From contig JACKQL020000039.1 of NCBI GenBank assembly GCA_018296165.2, forward strand, positions 248,001-312,000: DNA of 64,000 bases, given 5' to 3'. Made by a program: the position numbers and the translations under genes. Shown piece after piece: positions 49,077 to 60,130 of this stretch (positions within the stretch are counted from its first letter, which is position 1; every line of letters begins with the position of its first letter). The notes beneath the pieces were generated by a model. The model searched no databases. It had not been told where the DNA came from and saw only the letters and a program-made list of their open reading frames with translations. The DNA is from Termitomyces sp. T153. Lineage: Eukaryota; Basidiomycota; Agaricomycetes; Agaricales; Lyophyllaceae.

Positions 49077-50211
49077 TGTCAGGTTCTGCTGACCACAGGG
49101 GGTCAGCTATGCTGGGCAAATCCTTACTAGGCAGACACAATGTCCTGCACTGCAGGGAAGGTCTAGACTTTGGAGACTTGGGAGGAAAAGCAAGAGGAAG
49201 TGATCTGAACAGGTCTGGGGTGATTCGGAGAAGTCTAGGATGAGTTGTGGGGAAGGGGTTGGACTTGGTGGGATGTCAGGTACAAGCCCTGAAGCAAGTA
49301 TTGAAGGTGCAGGGTAAGCGGAGGCTATGCAAGTGATGGGAGTGGAGCTGAAGTTTGATGGGGGATCAACAGATGTTGATGGGTTTTAGGGCTGAGCAAA
49401 TAGCAAGGTCCAGTGTTGGTTTAAAGAATGTTTGAAGTTCATAATTATAAGCACAGAGTTCATAATGGCATTAAGGTTGAGAGGACTTGAACACAATAAT
49501 GAAAACAGAGTCAAATGAGGTGAGATGGAGTCAAGACAAGATTGAGATGAGAACAAGGATAGATTCAGGTGGAGATATGAAAGAATAATGAGATGATAAT
49601 GGAGATAGAGACAAGACAAGACCAGGAGACAGATAAAAGGGAAACGGAACATGAAACACAAAACACAAGACAGAAACAATCAGAGACACATCAGGTAAGG
49701 CAATAGGTAGGTAATATCAAGACTAGAGTATGAGGTGCTACTCTACAACTTATATACTGACTACTAGAGAGCTCTGGGGGACAGCAGGTGTGGCAGCAGG
49801 GCTTGTTGGAGCTGGACACAGTTAATGAGTGTCAGTTGTGATCGGGGGACAGGCTGTGGTGATATTCTGATGGGATCAATTGAGGATGCAGGCTGTCCTG
49901 GAGTTGTTGTGATGCTCTGGGGTTGGTCAGACAAACTAGGGAGATGAGTTGGTGATATATGCCAGAGTCAGGAACAGTGGAGGAGGGTCCCAGGGGCTCA
50001 GGAGAGTCAGGGGAAGCATTGACAGCTGCAGGGAAGGTGTCAGAGTTAGCCAGGGGGCTGTCAGGGTTTGCCAAAGAAGCATCAGAGTTATCTGGAGTAG
50101 GCATTGTAGGTTGACAAAGGTTGAAGGAGTTTGAGGGGACATCAGGGGTAACTCCAGGAGAGCAAGCAGGTTGGGAACAATGTTTGGGGGTCCAGGGAGT
50201 GGGTCATGACA
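49077..50211 (-). mobile_element. Solo LTR B (same family as LTR A), 1135 bp
   Basis: Complete LTR, minus orientation, TGTCAGG ... ATGACA, with a perfect 5-bp target duplication CATAG (49,072-49,076 and 50,212-50,216). The TATA box and transcript-start motif are conserved as in LTR A. CpG-poor, so probably old. Confidence 0.9.
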
Positions 50212-50401
50212 CATAGTCCATTATGCATACTTAGAAGGAAAAAGGAGTGCCACTTTCTAACAGGACTACTGCATTAACAGTCAAGCATGGAGGAGGCAAC
50301 AATTACATGGTATGAGGGTGCATGGGTTGGAATGGAGTGGAAAAGCTTACTGAGATTAGGAAGATGAATGTAGAACAGTATTGTGGGATTTTGAAGGGGG
50401 G

Positions 50402-50754
50402 TGCACGACCCATTCCCTGAAGCCCTGTACACTGCCCGACAAACCCCTGCTCCCCTGGAACCCCCCCCCAACGCTTTGTCGAACTTCCCCAGCACTCCAC
50501 GCCTACCCCAGCTAACTCTGGCACCTTCTTGGCTAACTCTGACGGCCCCCTGGCCAACTCCGACGTCTTTCCCGCAGCTGCCAGTGCTTCCCCTGGACTT
50601 TCTGAGCCCCTGGGACCACTCCCTTGCTGTGCCTGACCCCATTACATGTCATCAACTTGACACCCTGGCTTCCCCGACTTACCCTGGAGTATCATGACAG
50701 TCTCGGAATGGACCGTGTCGCAATTGATCCCATCAACATATCAACGCAGCCCGC
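50402..50754 (+). mobile_element. 5' LTR D, first part (interrupted by LTR C)
   Basis: Plus-oriented LTR beginning TGCACGACCC, one base shorter than the family start TGTCACGACCC. It continues at 51,917 after LTR C; the two parts add up to 1134 bp, the family length. A purine run (GAAGGGGGG) precedes it by chance or as flank. Confidence 0.85.
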
Positions 50755-51911
50755 TGTCAGGTTCCGCTGACCTCGGGGGCTCAGCTGCACTGGGCAAGTC
50801 CTTACTAGGCGGGCGTGATCCCCTTGCACTAGTGACTGAACACTCGAAAACGTTCTGGGCACTGATGGCTTGTGTGGATAGTCGGTGGGGTGTGATCCAG
50901 GCAGATCCGGGGAGGTCTGGAGGAGTCAGGTTGCAAGGAAATGGGATGGGTTTGGTGGGGTTCAGGCAGAAGACCGTATGGGAGATTTGCAGAAGCGAAG
51001 GAGTAGGCGGCTAGGTGATCAATGGGAGTGGAGCTGGGGTTTGATGGGAGATCAATTGGAGTTGATGGAGTCTGGGACTGAGTGAAGAGCGAGGTTCGGA
51101 CCTGGTGAAGGAGTGTCGGGGTTCATAATCGTAACCACAGAGTTTGTGAGGTTGTTAGGGTTGATGAAGACTTGGGCACAACAGTCAGACGGAGTCACCA
51201 AGACAGCGTCAGACAAAATGATATGGAACAAGAGTAGATTTGAGTGGAGGTATGAAACAATAACAAGAATGATAATGAAATGGAGACAAGACAAGACTGG
51301 GAGACTGAGATAAGACCGGGAGACAGAGATAAGAAAATGAGACACAAAACATGAAACATGAAACATGAGAAGGAAACAATCAGACCATAGGTAACGTTAA
51401 GCAATATCAAGACTAGAGTATGAAGAGCTACTCGATGGCTTATATACTGACTACCGGAGAACTTCGGGGTATGTCAGCTGCGGCGGCAGGGCTTGGTGGA
51501 GCTCGATGGAGTGGGCGGGTTCGGTTGCAATCGAGGATCAGGCCATGCTGATATGTTGATGGGATCATTTGGGAATGCGGGTTGCCCCAAGGTTGTCGTG
51601 ATACTCCGGAAGGGGTCGGAGGAACTAGGGCGTTGAGTTGATGATGGGTGGCAAAAATTGGGAACAGTGGGGGTGGTTCTTGGGGTTCGGGAGATCCAGG
51701 GTAAGTGTCAGTGGCTGCAGGGAAGGCATCAAAGTTGGCCAGGGGGCCATCAGAGTTAGCTGGGGAGGCATCGGAGTTAGCTGGGGTTGCGTCGGGGCTA
51801 ACCAAAATAGGCGTGGGGCATGGGCAGCAGTTCGGCGGAGCGTCAGGGGTTTTTTGGGGAATTGGGGGGTTGCTGGACAATGTGCGGGGGTCCAGGGGAC
51901 GGGTCGTGACA
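50755..51911 (-). mobile_element. Solo LTR C nested in LTR D, 1157 bp
   Basis: Minus-oriented complete LTR TGTCAGG ... GTGACA with a perfect 5-bp target duplication CCCGC (50,750-50,754 and 51,912-51,916). Inserted into LTR D, therefore younger than D. It retains many CpG sites. Confidence 0.92.
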
Positions 51912-51916
51912 CCCGC

Positions 51917-52697
51917 CCTCTGATTGTAACCAACACCCGTTGACTCTGTTGAGCTCCGCCAAGCCCCGCCACCACAGCCAATGTCCCCGGAGCCCTTCAG
52001 TAGTTAGTATATAAGACATAGAGTAGCTCTTTGTACTCTAGTCTTGAGATTGCTTAACGTTACCTATAGTCTGATTGGTTCCTTCTTGTGTTTTGTGTTT
52101 TGTGTCTCATGTTTTGTTTTCTGTATTCTCAGTCTCCCAGTCTTATCTCGTCTCTGTTCTGTTATCTTTTGTTATCATTCCGTGTCTCCACCTGAATCTA
52201 TTCTTGTTTTCATCTTGTCTTCATCCTATTTCGTTTGACTCCATCTTGTCTCGTTTGATTTTGTCTATTGTGTTCAAGTCCTTGACCGTAACGTCCTCAC
52301 AAACTCTGCAATTACAATTACAAACCTCTGATGCTTGTTACCACCCCTGGACCCTGCTATACACTTGGCTCCAAACCCCATCAATCCCTGTTGGTCCCCC
52401 ATCAGAACTCCGGCTCCGCTCCTGTCATCCATGTAGCCTCCGCCTCCTCCGCACCCACAGTATTTGCACACAGACTTATGCCTGAACTCCGCCAAGTCCG
52501 TCCCCCTCCCCCACAACCTGTCCTCTACTCCTCCAGACTTCCCCGGACTTGCTCGGATCAATCTCCCCTGGCTATCCTCACAAGTCCCCAGTGCTGGGAA
52601 CACCTCTGAGTGCTTGGTTGTCAGTGCAAAGAATCACATTCGCCTAGTAAGGACTCGCCCAGTATAGCTGAGCCCCCGTGGTCAGCAGAACCTGACA
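51917..52697 (+). mobile_element. 5' LTR D, second part
   Basis: Continuation of LTR D to its end at GAACCTGACA. TATATAAG at 52,008-52,015 and a transcript-start motif AGTCTTGAGATTG at 52,040, 32 bp downstream of the TATA box. Directly followed by a primer-binding site, which makes D a 5' LTR. Confidence 0.87.
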
Positions 52698-52710
52698 TAA
52701 TATCAAGACT
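52698..52710 (+). promoter_or_regulatory. Primer-binding site of element D (self-priming type)
   Basis: TAATATCAAGACT abuts LTR D. It is complementary, with two mismatches, to the motif at the predicted start of the LTR D transcript (52,040 onward). Confidence 0.65.
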
Positions 52711-55700
52711 CTCCCTTACCCTGCTCATGATGTCCACACTAACCCTGCACACACATCCAACAAACACCCCAATGTCTATGACTGGCCCATGCCTGGAAAC
52801 CACTATGATTCATATGGCCCCGCCCAATTGGCCAAGGCACATTGAGTCGCAGATCTGACACAAAATGTCCCTTCTGCCCCAGTTACATCCATACAACGGC
52901 TCTATCCATGGACACCCTCTTACAGCTCTCACACCCCCCCCCTCCACCATCTCCCCCAGCTCCACCCTTGCAAGAGGCCGACCCCAACATCACCCAAGCT
53001 TCACCCAAAACCCCGGCAACAATTCAACCCAGTGCTCAACAACTTCTCCGACATCACACCCTCACTCCTCCAACAACAGTAGCAAAGGCCCCACCAGGGA
53101 AAGCTGCTCACCACATGAAAGACCAATTGCCAACCCCCCAAGACAACAACAAGACCTCCAAGAATGCGTTCCTCCAAATCCCGCTGTTGGACCCTCCAAC
53201 CCACAACAGCTCTGTGCACCATCAGGAATAGACCCAGCGGGTTCCTGACAATATCAAGTCTGTCCACAACCCCAATAGCAGAACCCCACCACCAGATCAT
53301 CCGACTTTCACACCCATCCCTGAGAAGGTCCACCCTCCAAAACTAGCCCCGCTGCCAACTGGAATCAAACCCAACCCAGCAACCCCATCCACAATGACAC
53401 AAGATTCCAAGACCAACGCTAACCCCAATTACAGAACCCACTTCCGGGATCAGTTAGGACCCCCCAGTTGACTCGGCCATCACCTCTGCCAACAAATGGA
53501 GGGGCCCCGATGCCTCCGACCTGACCCCAACAACCCCGGAACAAGACTGAGGAATCCCCCAGCTTCTAGGTGGTTAAGAAAGGAATGGCTATGCACCCCC
53601 GCCCTGCTGCTCAAAGCACAGCCCAAAATTAATGAGGAGAACCCCGGCACCCCGACTCTCAACAAGGAACAACTCCGGACCCCCACCCACTACTTCAGTG
53701 CCTGCCTACTATCTCAACACCTTCTCCCGTATGATCTGGAACCTCCGACATTAAGGACCCTCGATGCCGACCCTCCCCGCACACCACCCCCAGATGTAAA
53801 CTCCGCCACCAGACTCTGCCACCTCCCACGAAGGAACCCCCAGCATAGGAGTTACACCAAACTAACATTAGGAAAAATGGCCCTATATGAAGTAGTTCCC
53901 GAAGTACTCTAAAATCACTGACCTGTTCACATAAGGGAGGGAGAAGCCCCACCATTGTCCCAGAAACTGCCAAACAACCCACTCAAACATCCTGACAACC
54001 CAAGAGCATATGCTCTGACATCCAGGGAGGACTCCCCTACCAGGACCAATGACCCAAATAACCCTGTGCTGACTCAAAGCTGCTCCAATCCACCCCTCTG
54101 ACCCACTCCAGATTCTAGTAACACGACTCTGGGGCCCCCACTCTGACTCCAATATCCAACCAAGGGGACCTATGACGCCAGCCCCACACCCCGTACAACC
54201 CTGCCCCTATGCCGGAAGATGTCTATTGAGCAGGGACTGCATCAACGGAGTAACCCAAAACAAACCCCATGTGAAGTAATCTCCTGGGGTACCCTAAAAG
54301 TTGCTGATGCCCTCCTCAAGAAGCAAGCGGTGCCTCTTCCCACTGCCACCCCCACATTTGCAACAACCTCTGGGCTGCTCCAGAACACAAATGAAGAGTT
54401 GCCTCAACCCTGCCATGACTCCTGGGGAGTTCCACACCAATGCCTCCCCACGACCGACTTCCCCGCCGCCCCCCAACAATTGTGAACAACCATCTTCCCC
54501 CATCCAAGTTCAGTTCCAGGAGCCACCGCCACTCCTGCGTGACAACTCCACTGCTCCGCAAAAAACCCCACTCTGGAGCTCCCCCTCCAATTTGCAACAC
54601 AACCCCACCAACAAGTTAAGACCCAACCCCAACCCCACATCAACCCCGGACCCCTGGTACTTGTGCTTGGAACTGCGGACTGACAAAATGTGCCTCAGAC
54701 CCCTTCCTCCGCCCACACCTCCCCCAAAGCCAACACAACCAACAAACCCCCACCGAGTGACCCGTGTGTTGACTCCAGGACTGCCCACTTCTTCTCCGAT
54801 GAAGGAACCACCAATCCCCAGAAGGAACAACCCACGGAACAAGCCCCAAAGCACCTCCACTGAGGCGAGCCATTCCCCAACCAACCCCCGCGCTGCCCCT
54901 GCCCAAGAGAAACATCCACCAATACAATCCCAACAGACCTCCAAACTCTAGAGAGTGTCAGAAATACATAAGACCCCTTCGTCCATCTCTGGACTTACCC
55001 TTGGTCAGGAAAGCAATGTCACTTAGGTGGTCCGGAACCTTCAAATTTCAACTCCGGACTCAAAGGAACTGGTTGGGACTGATCACCCCACACCCTGCCC
55101 CCTCGGTCGTTGACACTCCAGAGCACACCAAAGCACCACCCGAACATGCCCGCCCACAAATGCAATACTCCAGAGCACAACCTTGACCCGGACCAACACC
55201 CCGGAGCACAGCAAAGCCCGATCCCGAGTGCCCTTCACCAAGCACAATACTCTGGAGCTTGCTCCACACACCCCCACCAAATAAAAACCTCCGGGCATCC
55301 TCAACCCAGGAATTGCAACCCTAAGGGAGTACCACCACCCCTATGCTGACCAATCCCACAGCACAGATGGCACAGAAACCAGTCCCCTGCGAACTTACTA
55401 CAGGGACCACCCTACCCCAGGAGCTCCACTGCTAGGCCACTAGGGACTCCCTCCTCCGGCCAACTGCGCCCCGAGGACAAACCTCACCCTGCCACCCATG
55501 TCGACACAAAGGCTGGACCGCCGGAAGACCCTGCCCCTCCCACCAGCTGCACCTACAAAAGATCAAAGCCCTGACCACCCCGAACACACATCGGAGACCC
55601 GGAGGTCCACTCTCTTGAACTAGCACAACACACGTCTCCGCCGCAGACTGGGGAAAACCCCTACACCCTGGGTCCGAGACCCTGAGAATCAAACCCAGCA

Positions 55701-56285
55701 ACGACACCAAAAAGCACTCCAGAACTCTGCAGGAAGACTCCCAACACCCCCGCCAAGCCTTGGAACTCTTCCTATGGCACTCTGCCCCACCCCAACAACC
55801 CCAGGGCTAGCCAACACAGATGGTACTAGTGGGCCTAACCCCCACCTCTGGATCCACTAGGGATTCAACTCCCACCAGCACCCCTGCGTGTTTCACTTAC
55901 CTCACCCTCACACAAATTAAAGTCTCACTTCACATACCCAGGAATGACAAGGAAGCATTGAAAAGTACAAAAATATATAATACAAGGCAGAGCGGGGCGG
56001 CAAACTCAAAGACAACAAGAAACAGGGCCCAGCCGCCCCAACACTCTCCCCCCGGAGAACCTGCCACCACTGTGGACAACTCTGTAGAACTCCATCAGCC
56101 ACCCCAGAGAAACAGGTCAATGCTGCTCACGACTCTGGTATATCGTACCAGCTCAGCACTGATGTTCGAACTCCTCCCCCTTGCTGTTATACACGATCAC
56201 CATGTCCGCATCTGAAATCAACGGGGCAGGGGAAGTGGCTGAATAACTGGGAGGGGACATGACAAAGAATTTGAGGGAGCCCCGG
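52711..56285 (+). mobile_element. C-rich, apparently non-coding interior of element D
   Basis: The first ~150 bp resemble the gag start of the younger element at 58,355 but without an intact frame. Beyond that the plus strand is strongly C-rich and G-poor and encodes only fragmentary Pro/Thr/Ser-rich frames, the longest at 54,301-54,951 (216 codons), none with gag, protease, reverse transcriptase or integrase motifs. It may be a non-autonomous (LARD-like) interior or a heavily rearranged one. No matching plus-oriented 3' LTR is present before 56,286. Confidence 0.5.
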
Positions 56286-57324
56286 TGTCAGGTTCCACTG
56301 ATCTCGGGGGCTCAGCTGCACTGGGTGAGTCCTTACTAGGCAGGCATGATCCCCTTGCACTGGCAACTGAACACTCGAAAGCGTTCTGGGCACTGATGGC
56401 TTGTGCGGATAGTCGGTGGGATGTGATCCAGACAGATCCGGGGAGGTCCGGAGAAGTCAGATTGCAAGGAAATGGGATGGGCTTGGCGGGGTTCAGGCAG
56501 AAGACCATATGGGAGATTCGCGGACGCAAAGGAGTAGGTGGCTATGCAATCAATGGGAGCGGAGCCGGGGTTTGATGGGAGATCAATTGGGGTTGATGGA
56601 GTCCAGGACCGAGTGAAGAGCAAGGTTCGGACCTGGTGAAAGAGTGTCAGGGTTCATAATCGTAATCGCGGAGCTTGTGAGGTTGTTAGGGTTGAGGAAG
56701 ACTTGGGCACAATGGCTGGACAGAGTCACCGTGACAGTGTTGGACGAAATGAAATAGAGTCGATATGGAACAAGAGTAGATTCGAGTGAAGATACAAAGC
56801 GATGATGAGAACGATAATGAAATGGAGACAAGACAAGACCGGGAGACTGAGATAAGACCAGGAGACTGAGATAAGACTGGGAGACTGAGAGTAAGGAAGA
56901 TGAAACACAAAACACGAAATGCAAAACACAAGAAGGAAACAATCAGACCATAGGTAATGTTAAGCAATATCAAGACTAGAGTATGAAGAGCTACTCAATG
57001 TCTTATATACTGACTACCAGAGAACTTTGGGGTATGTCAGCTGTGGCGGCGGGGCTTGGCGGAGCTTGACAGAGTGGGCGGGTGTCGGTTGCGATTGAGG
57101 GTCGGGCCACGCTGATACGTTGATGGGATCATTCGGGAATGTGGGTCGCCCCGAGGTTGTCATGATACTCTGGAATGGGTCGGAGAAACCAGGGTGTTGA
57201 GTTTATGATGGGTGGCAAAGATCAGAAACAGTGGGGGTAGTTCTCGGGGTTTGGGAGATCCAGAGTAAGTGTCAGTGGCTGCAGGGAAGGCATTGAAGTT
57301 GGCCAGGGGGCCATCAGAGTTAGC
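56286..57324 (-). mobile_element. LTR E, truncated at its right end by a younger element
   Basis: Minus-oriented LTR starting TGTCAGG like A-C. It stops at ...AGAGTTAGC, about 150 bp short of the family end, exactly where LTR F begins. No primer-binding site adjoins its left edge, so it was not a 5' LTR. The missing end is expected on the other side of element F. Confidence 0.83.
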
Positions 57325-58322
57325 TGTCACGACCCACTCCTTAGCTCCCCAGACACTGCTCCCAACCCCTCCCGATTTCCCGTCTAACTCCCCTGAACCC
57401 CGCCCACGCTTTTGCGCCCACACTGGACAACTCTGACGCTTCTCCGGCAAACCCCGACGGCAACTCCCTCTCCGTAGCCATCAACACCCCCCTGAAACCT
57501 TCCCCCACCGTTCCTGGCCATGTCATACATCCCCGACCCCCTACCCTAGTTCACCCAACCCGTCCCAGAGTGTCACGACGTCCCCAGAGCGGCTGCGCCC
57601 CCAACTGATCCCATCAGAAAACCGCCGCAGCCCGACCTTGGATTGTACCCGACACCCGTCGACTCCGCACAGCTCCGTTGACCCCCGCTATCATATCCGC
57701 CGCCCTCGGGAGGCACCCAGTAGTCGGTATATAAGTCATAGAATAACTCCTCAAACTTTAGTCTTGATATTACATTTACCGGTTTTCTATGTTTCGTCTC
57801 TCGTCTCGTCTCTATTTCTGTTTCTAGGCTTCAAATCTATCTTTTCTCAGTCTTGTCTTGTCTCCGCCTCGTCTTGACTGTACATATTTCCTTTGTTCCT
57901 CTGAAGTTCCCTTGCTCCCTACGTCAGTATGAACTCCATGCATGCGCCATGACCTGAACATTCTTAACGACAACTCTGGACCTTGCTACCCACTCGGCCC
58001 CAGAACCCACCAAGCCCCGGTAACCCCCTGTCCAGCTCCGACCCTGCCCCCATCAACCGAGAAGCCTCCGCCTACCCTGCAATCTATTTGTGCGCCCACT
58101 AACTAGCCCTGACACCCGCCCTGGGTCAACGACCAGTACCTCCGGTCTTAGACCCCTCCAAATCACTCAGGACTTACTTGGGCCGCTCTCCCTAGGGGCC
58201 CCTCACAAGCTTTTCCCACCTCCGCTCCAACTCCGGATGCCTGGTTATAAGTGCAGGACATCGCGTCCACCTAATAAGGACTTGCCAGTGTACTGAGCCC
58301 CCGTCGTCAGTGGAACCTGACA
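57325..58322 (+). mobile_element. 5' LTR F of the young Ty3/gypsy element, 998 bp
   Basis: Begins TGTCACGACCC and ends GGAACCTGACA. TATA box TATATAAG at 57,728-57,735; predicted transcript start AGTCTTGATATTA at 57,760-57,772. It is CpG-rich and shorter than LTRs A-E, a distinct subfamily. It is followed immediately by a primer-binding site and a gag reading frame. Confidence 0.9.
57728..57772 (+). promoter_or_regulatory. LTR F core promoter and transcript-start motif
   Basis: TATATAAG is followed 32 bp later (first T to first A) by AGTCTTGATATTA, the expected position of the RNA 5' end. The same spacing is seen in LTRs A and D. Confidence 0.7.
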
Positions 58323-58335
58323 TAATATCAAGACT
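58323..58335 (+). promoter_or_regulatory. Primer-binding site of element F, complementary to its own RNA 5' end
   Basis: TAATATCAAGACT directly abuts the LTR with no spacer and is the exact reverse complement of 57,760-57,772, 13 of 13 bases. This matches the layout known from Tf1-type self-primed elements. Confidence 0.75.
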
Positions 58336-58354
58336 CCCCCTTACCCCGTTCTCG

Positions 58355-59134
58355 ATGTCTGCGTTTAACCCCACATACAACCCTGTTGGTTACCCAACCG
58401 ACGCCTACAGCTGGCCCATACTGGAAAATTCCTACACCCCATTCTACCCGGGTCCCTTCACAGACCAATATGTGCCCTGTCATTGGACCCCTGACCCCAA
58501 CCAGGCGTTCTACGCCCCCTCCATCAGCCAGGGAATACCCCCGGGCTGGCGCCGCCCTCCTGCATTCCACGCTGATGGCAACAACCCCTGTATCAACCCC
58601 GGAGGATACTCCGCAGCACCCCCCAACCCCGCCTACCTCCCCCCCGCCCATTACTATGCATACCCAATCCCCGCTACAGCCCCAGTCCCTCCGGAGGCCA
58701 CGGATAACTATTCCCCCCCCCGCCCACCATTCGCCGCTCAAACCCCTCCTTCTCCTAGGCAGCAAAGGATTGAAGCCTATGCCCAGCAACGCAACGAAGT
58801 CCTCCGCTTTCTCTGCCTGTCCCCTGCAGAATTTGCAAGGCGTACCTGCACCCTCCTCACCAACCTAGGCTACCCCGACGCCTCCACAACCCCGGAGGTC
58901 TGGGCGGATTGACTCCTCGACTTCCATGAATGCTACCTACAAGGGAACCTCCCGGAGAATATGCAAGGCACCCTGGGCCTCGACAACAACTTACGGAATG
59001 AGCTCTGTGCCTTGGTCAAAGAAATCCACACTAGCTCAAACCCCCACCCCTTTGAAGACCCTCTGGATCCCACCCGCTCCTTACACGTTGATGTGCTCCT
59101 ATGCCGCCTAGTGCCGTGCAGGAAACCTAACAAT
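58355..59134 (+). pseudogene. gag: gag, N-terminal part of element F (in-frame TGA)
   Basis: An ATG 19 bp after the primer-binding site opens a Pro/Tyr-rich Gag head (MSAFNPTYNPVGYPTD). It continues through a helical segment (QQRIEAYAQQRNEVLRFLCLSP) that looks like a matrix/capsid start. A TGA at 58,910-58,912 interrupts the frame, which continues in the same phase (LLDFHECYLQGNLPENMQG, RNELCALVKEIH) until an inserted LTR-like segment at 59,135. Gag packages the RNA in virus-like particles. This copy cannot make full Gag without readthrough. Confidence 0.75.
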
Positions 59135-60130
59135 TGTCACTAGATAGGGTAGCTGGCAGTAGGAAGTTAATAATTGAGGGCGAGTCAGTAACCGTTCCAG
59201 AGAGTTAGAGCGAAAGTGGTAGCGTGGAAGTGAAGTCGAAAAGAATCGCTACTGCTAATGATAGTCACAGCGAAACTGAAACGGTGGCGGGGCGAATAAA
59301 GGAGAGAGACAGCGGTAAGAGTAAAACTGAGATCGAAGGACGAACGTAAACTTGTTGCTAGCCGCAATTGCTAGCGTCACTAAGTTGAAATAACGCTAAT
59401 AGGCACCCGTAGTCGGTACCACACTAAGTCGAGGTCGAAGTTGAAGAGGTTTGTCGCTAAACTAAGGTCGAAGACGAGATGAGGGAAAGAGGCGAGGCAA
59501 ATGAAACCCTTAAGCTGGTAGCTTATAGATGGGGGAGTAATACGATGGTGATGCGATGGTAAAATTCAATGGATGATGTCTATGTGCAGGCAGTATTTAT
59601 ACGTTTTCGAAGTATAGTAAGGGAAGGTAAGTAATTAAGCGCCACTAGCGGCGGCGTCTGCCACTGTGTTTAGGTTGCGTGCCAGGCATCAGTCCGTAAC
59701 TAAGTAAAAAGTCATAGGTGAGGCCTTGGCAACGACTAATTGCTAATAAGAACCAAAAAGAGAACGAGTCCGATGTCAATACCTGAAGTAAGAACACCGT
59801 TCAGGGATGTTGGTAAGCTCGACAAGTCGAATGATAGTAAAAAGGTACGTGTCTGGTAATATGTCCATATATAGTAAAGGAACACCGTTTTGTCGCCAGG
59901 ATTGCTAAGGTCGCTAATAATCGTTGCCAAGAGGGTCTAGGCCTTGATGGTCCAGGCCCAAGTTCCAGGCTTCGCGTGATGTTCCCCGTGATCAATAAGT
60001 CTCGTGGTCACTAGAGTCTTGTGCTTTGGTCCAATCCTAGGGCTAAGTCCCGTGCGCTGAGTGTTGTGACTTGTGTCAAATTCGAAGTAGTCAGCTGCCG
60101 CTAAGTCCGAACCGCCGAAAAAGGTGCTCA
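59135..60130 (-). mobile_element. LTR-like insertion G inside gag, about 1.0 kb
   Basis: Between the two gag parts lies a segment of lower GC content and a different style, with many GCTAA/TAAG words and no coding. It begins TGTCACTAG and ends GTGCTCA on the plus strand (TG ... CA), flanked by ACAAT and GCAAT (one mismatch). On the minus strand a TATAAATA box lies near 59,600. It looks like a solo LTR of an unrelated family. Exact ends are inferred, and after its removal gag still needs a one-base frame correction. Confidence 0.55.

Noticed and set aside
50392..50401. Polypurine run GAAGGGGG before LTR D, suggesting D is a 3' LTR
   Set aside because: LTR D is directly followed by the family primer-binding site and a gag-like start, which identifies it as a 5' LTR; the upstream 190 bp show no retroelement coding.
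54301..54951. A 216-codon Pro/Ser/Thr-rich frame in the interior of element D
   Set aside because: Composition follows from the C-rich strand; no domain, no start context, and other frames in the same stretch are similarly open.
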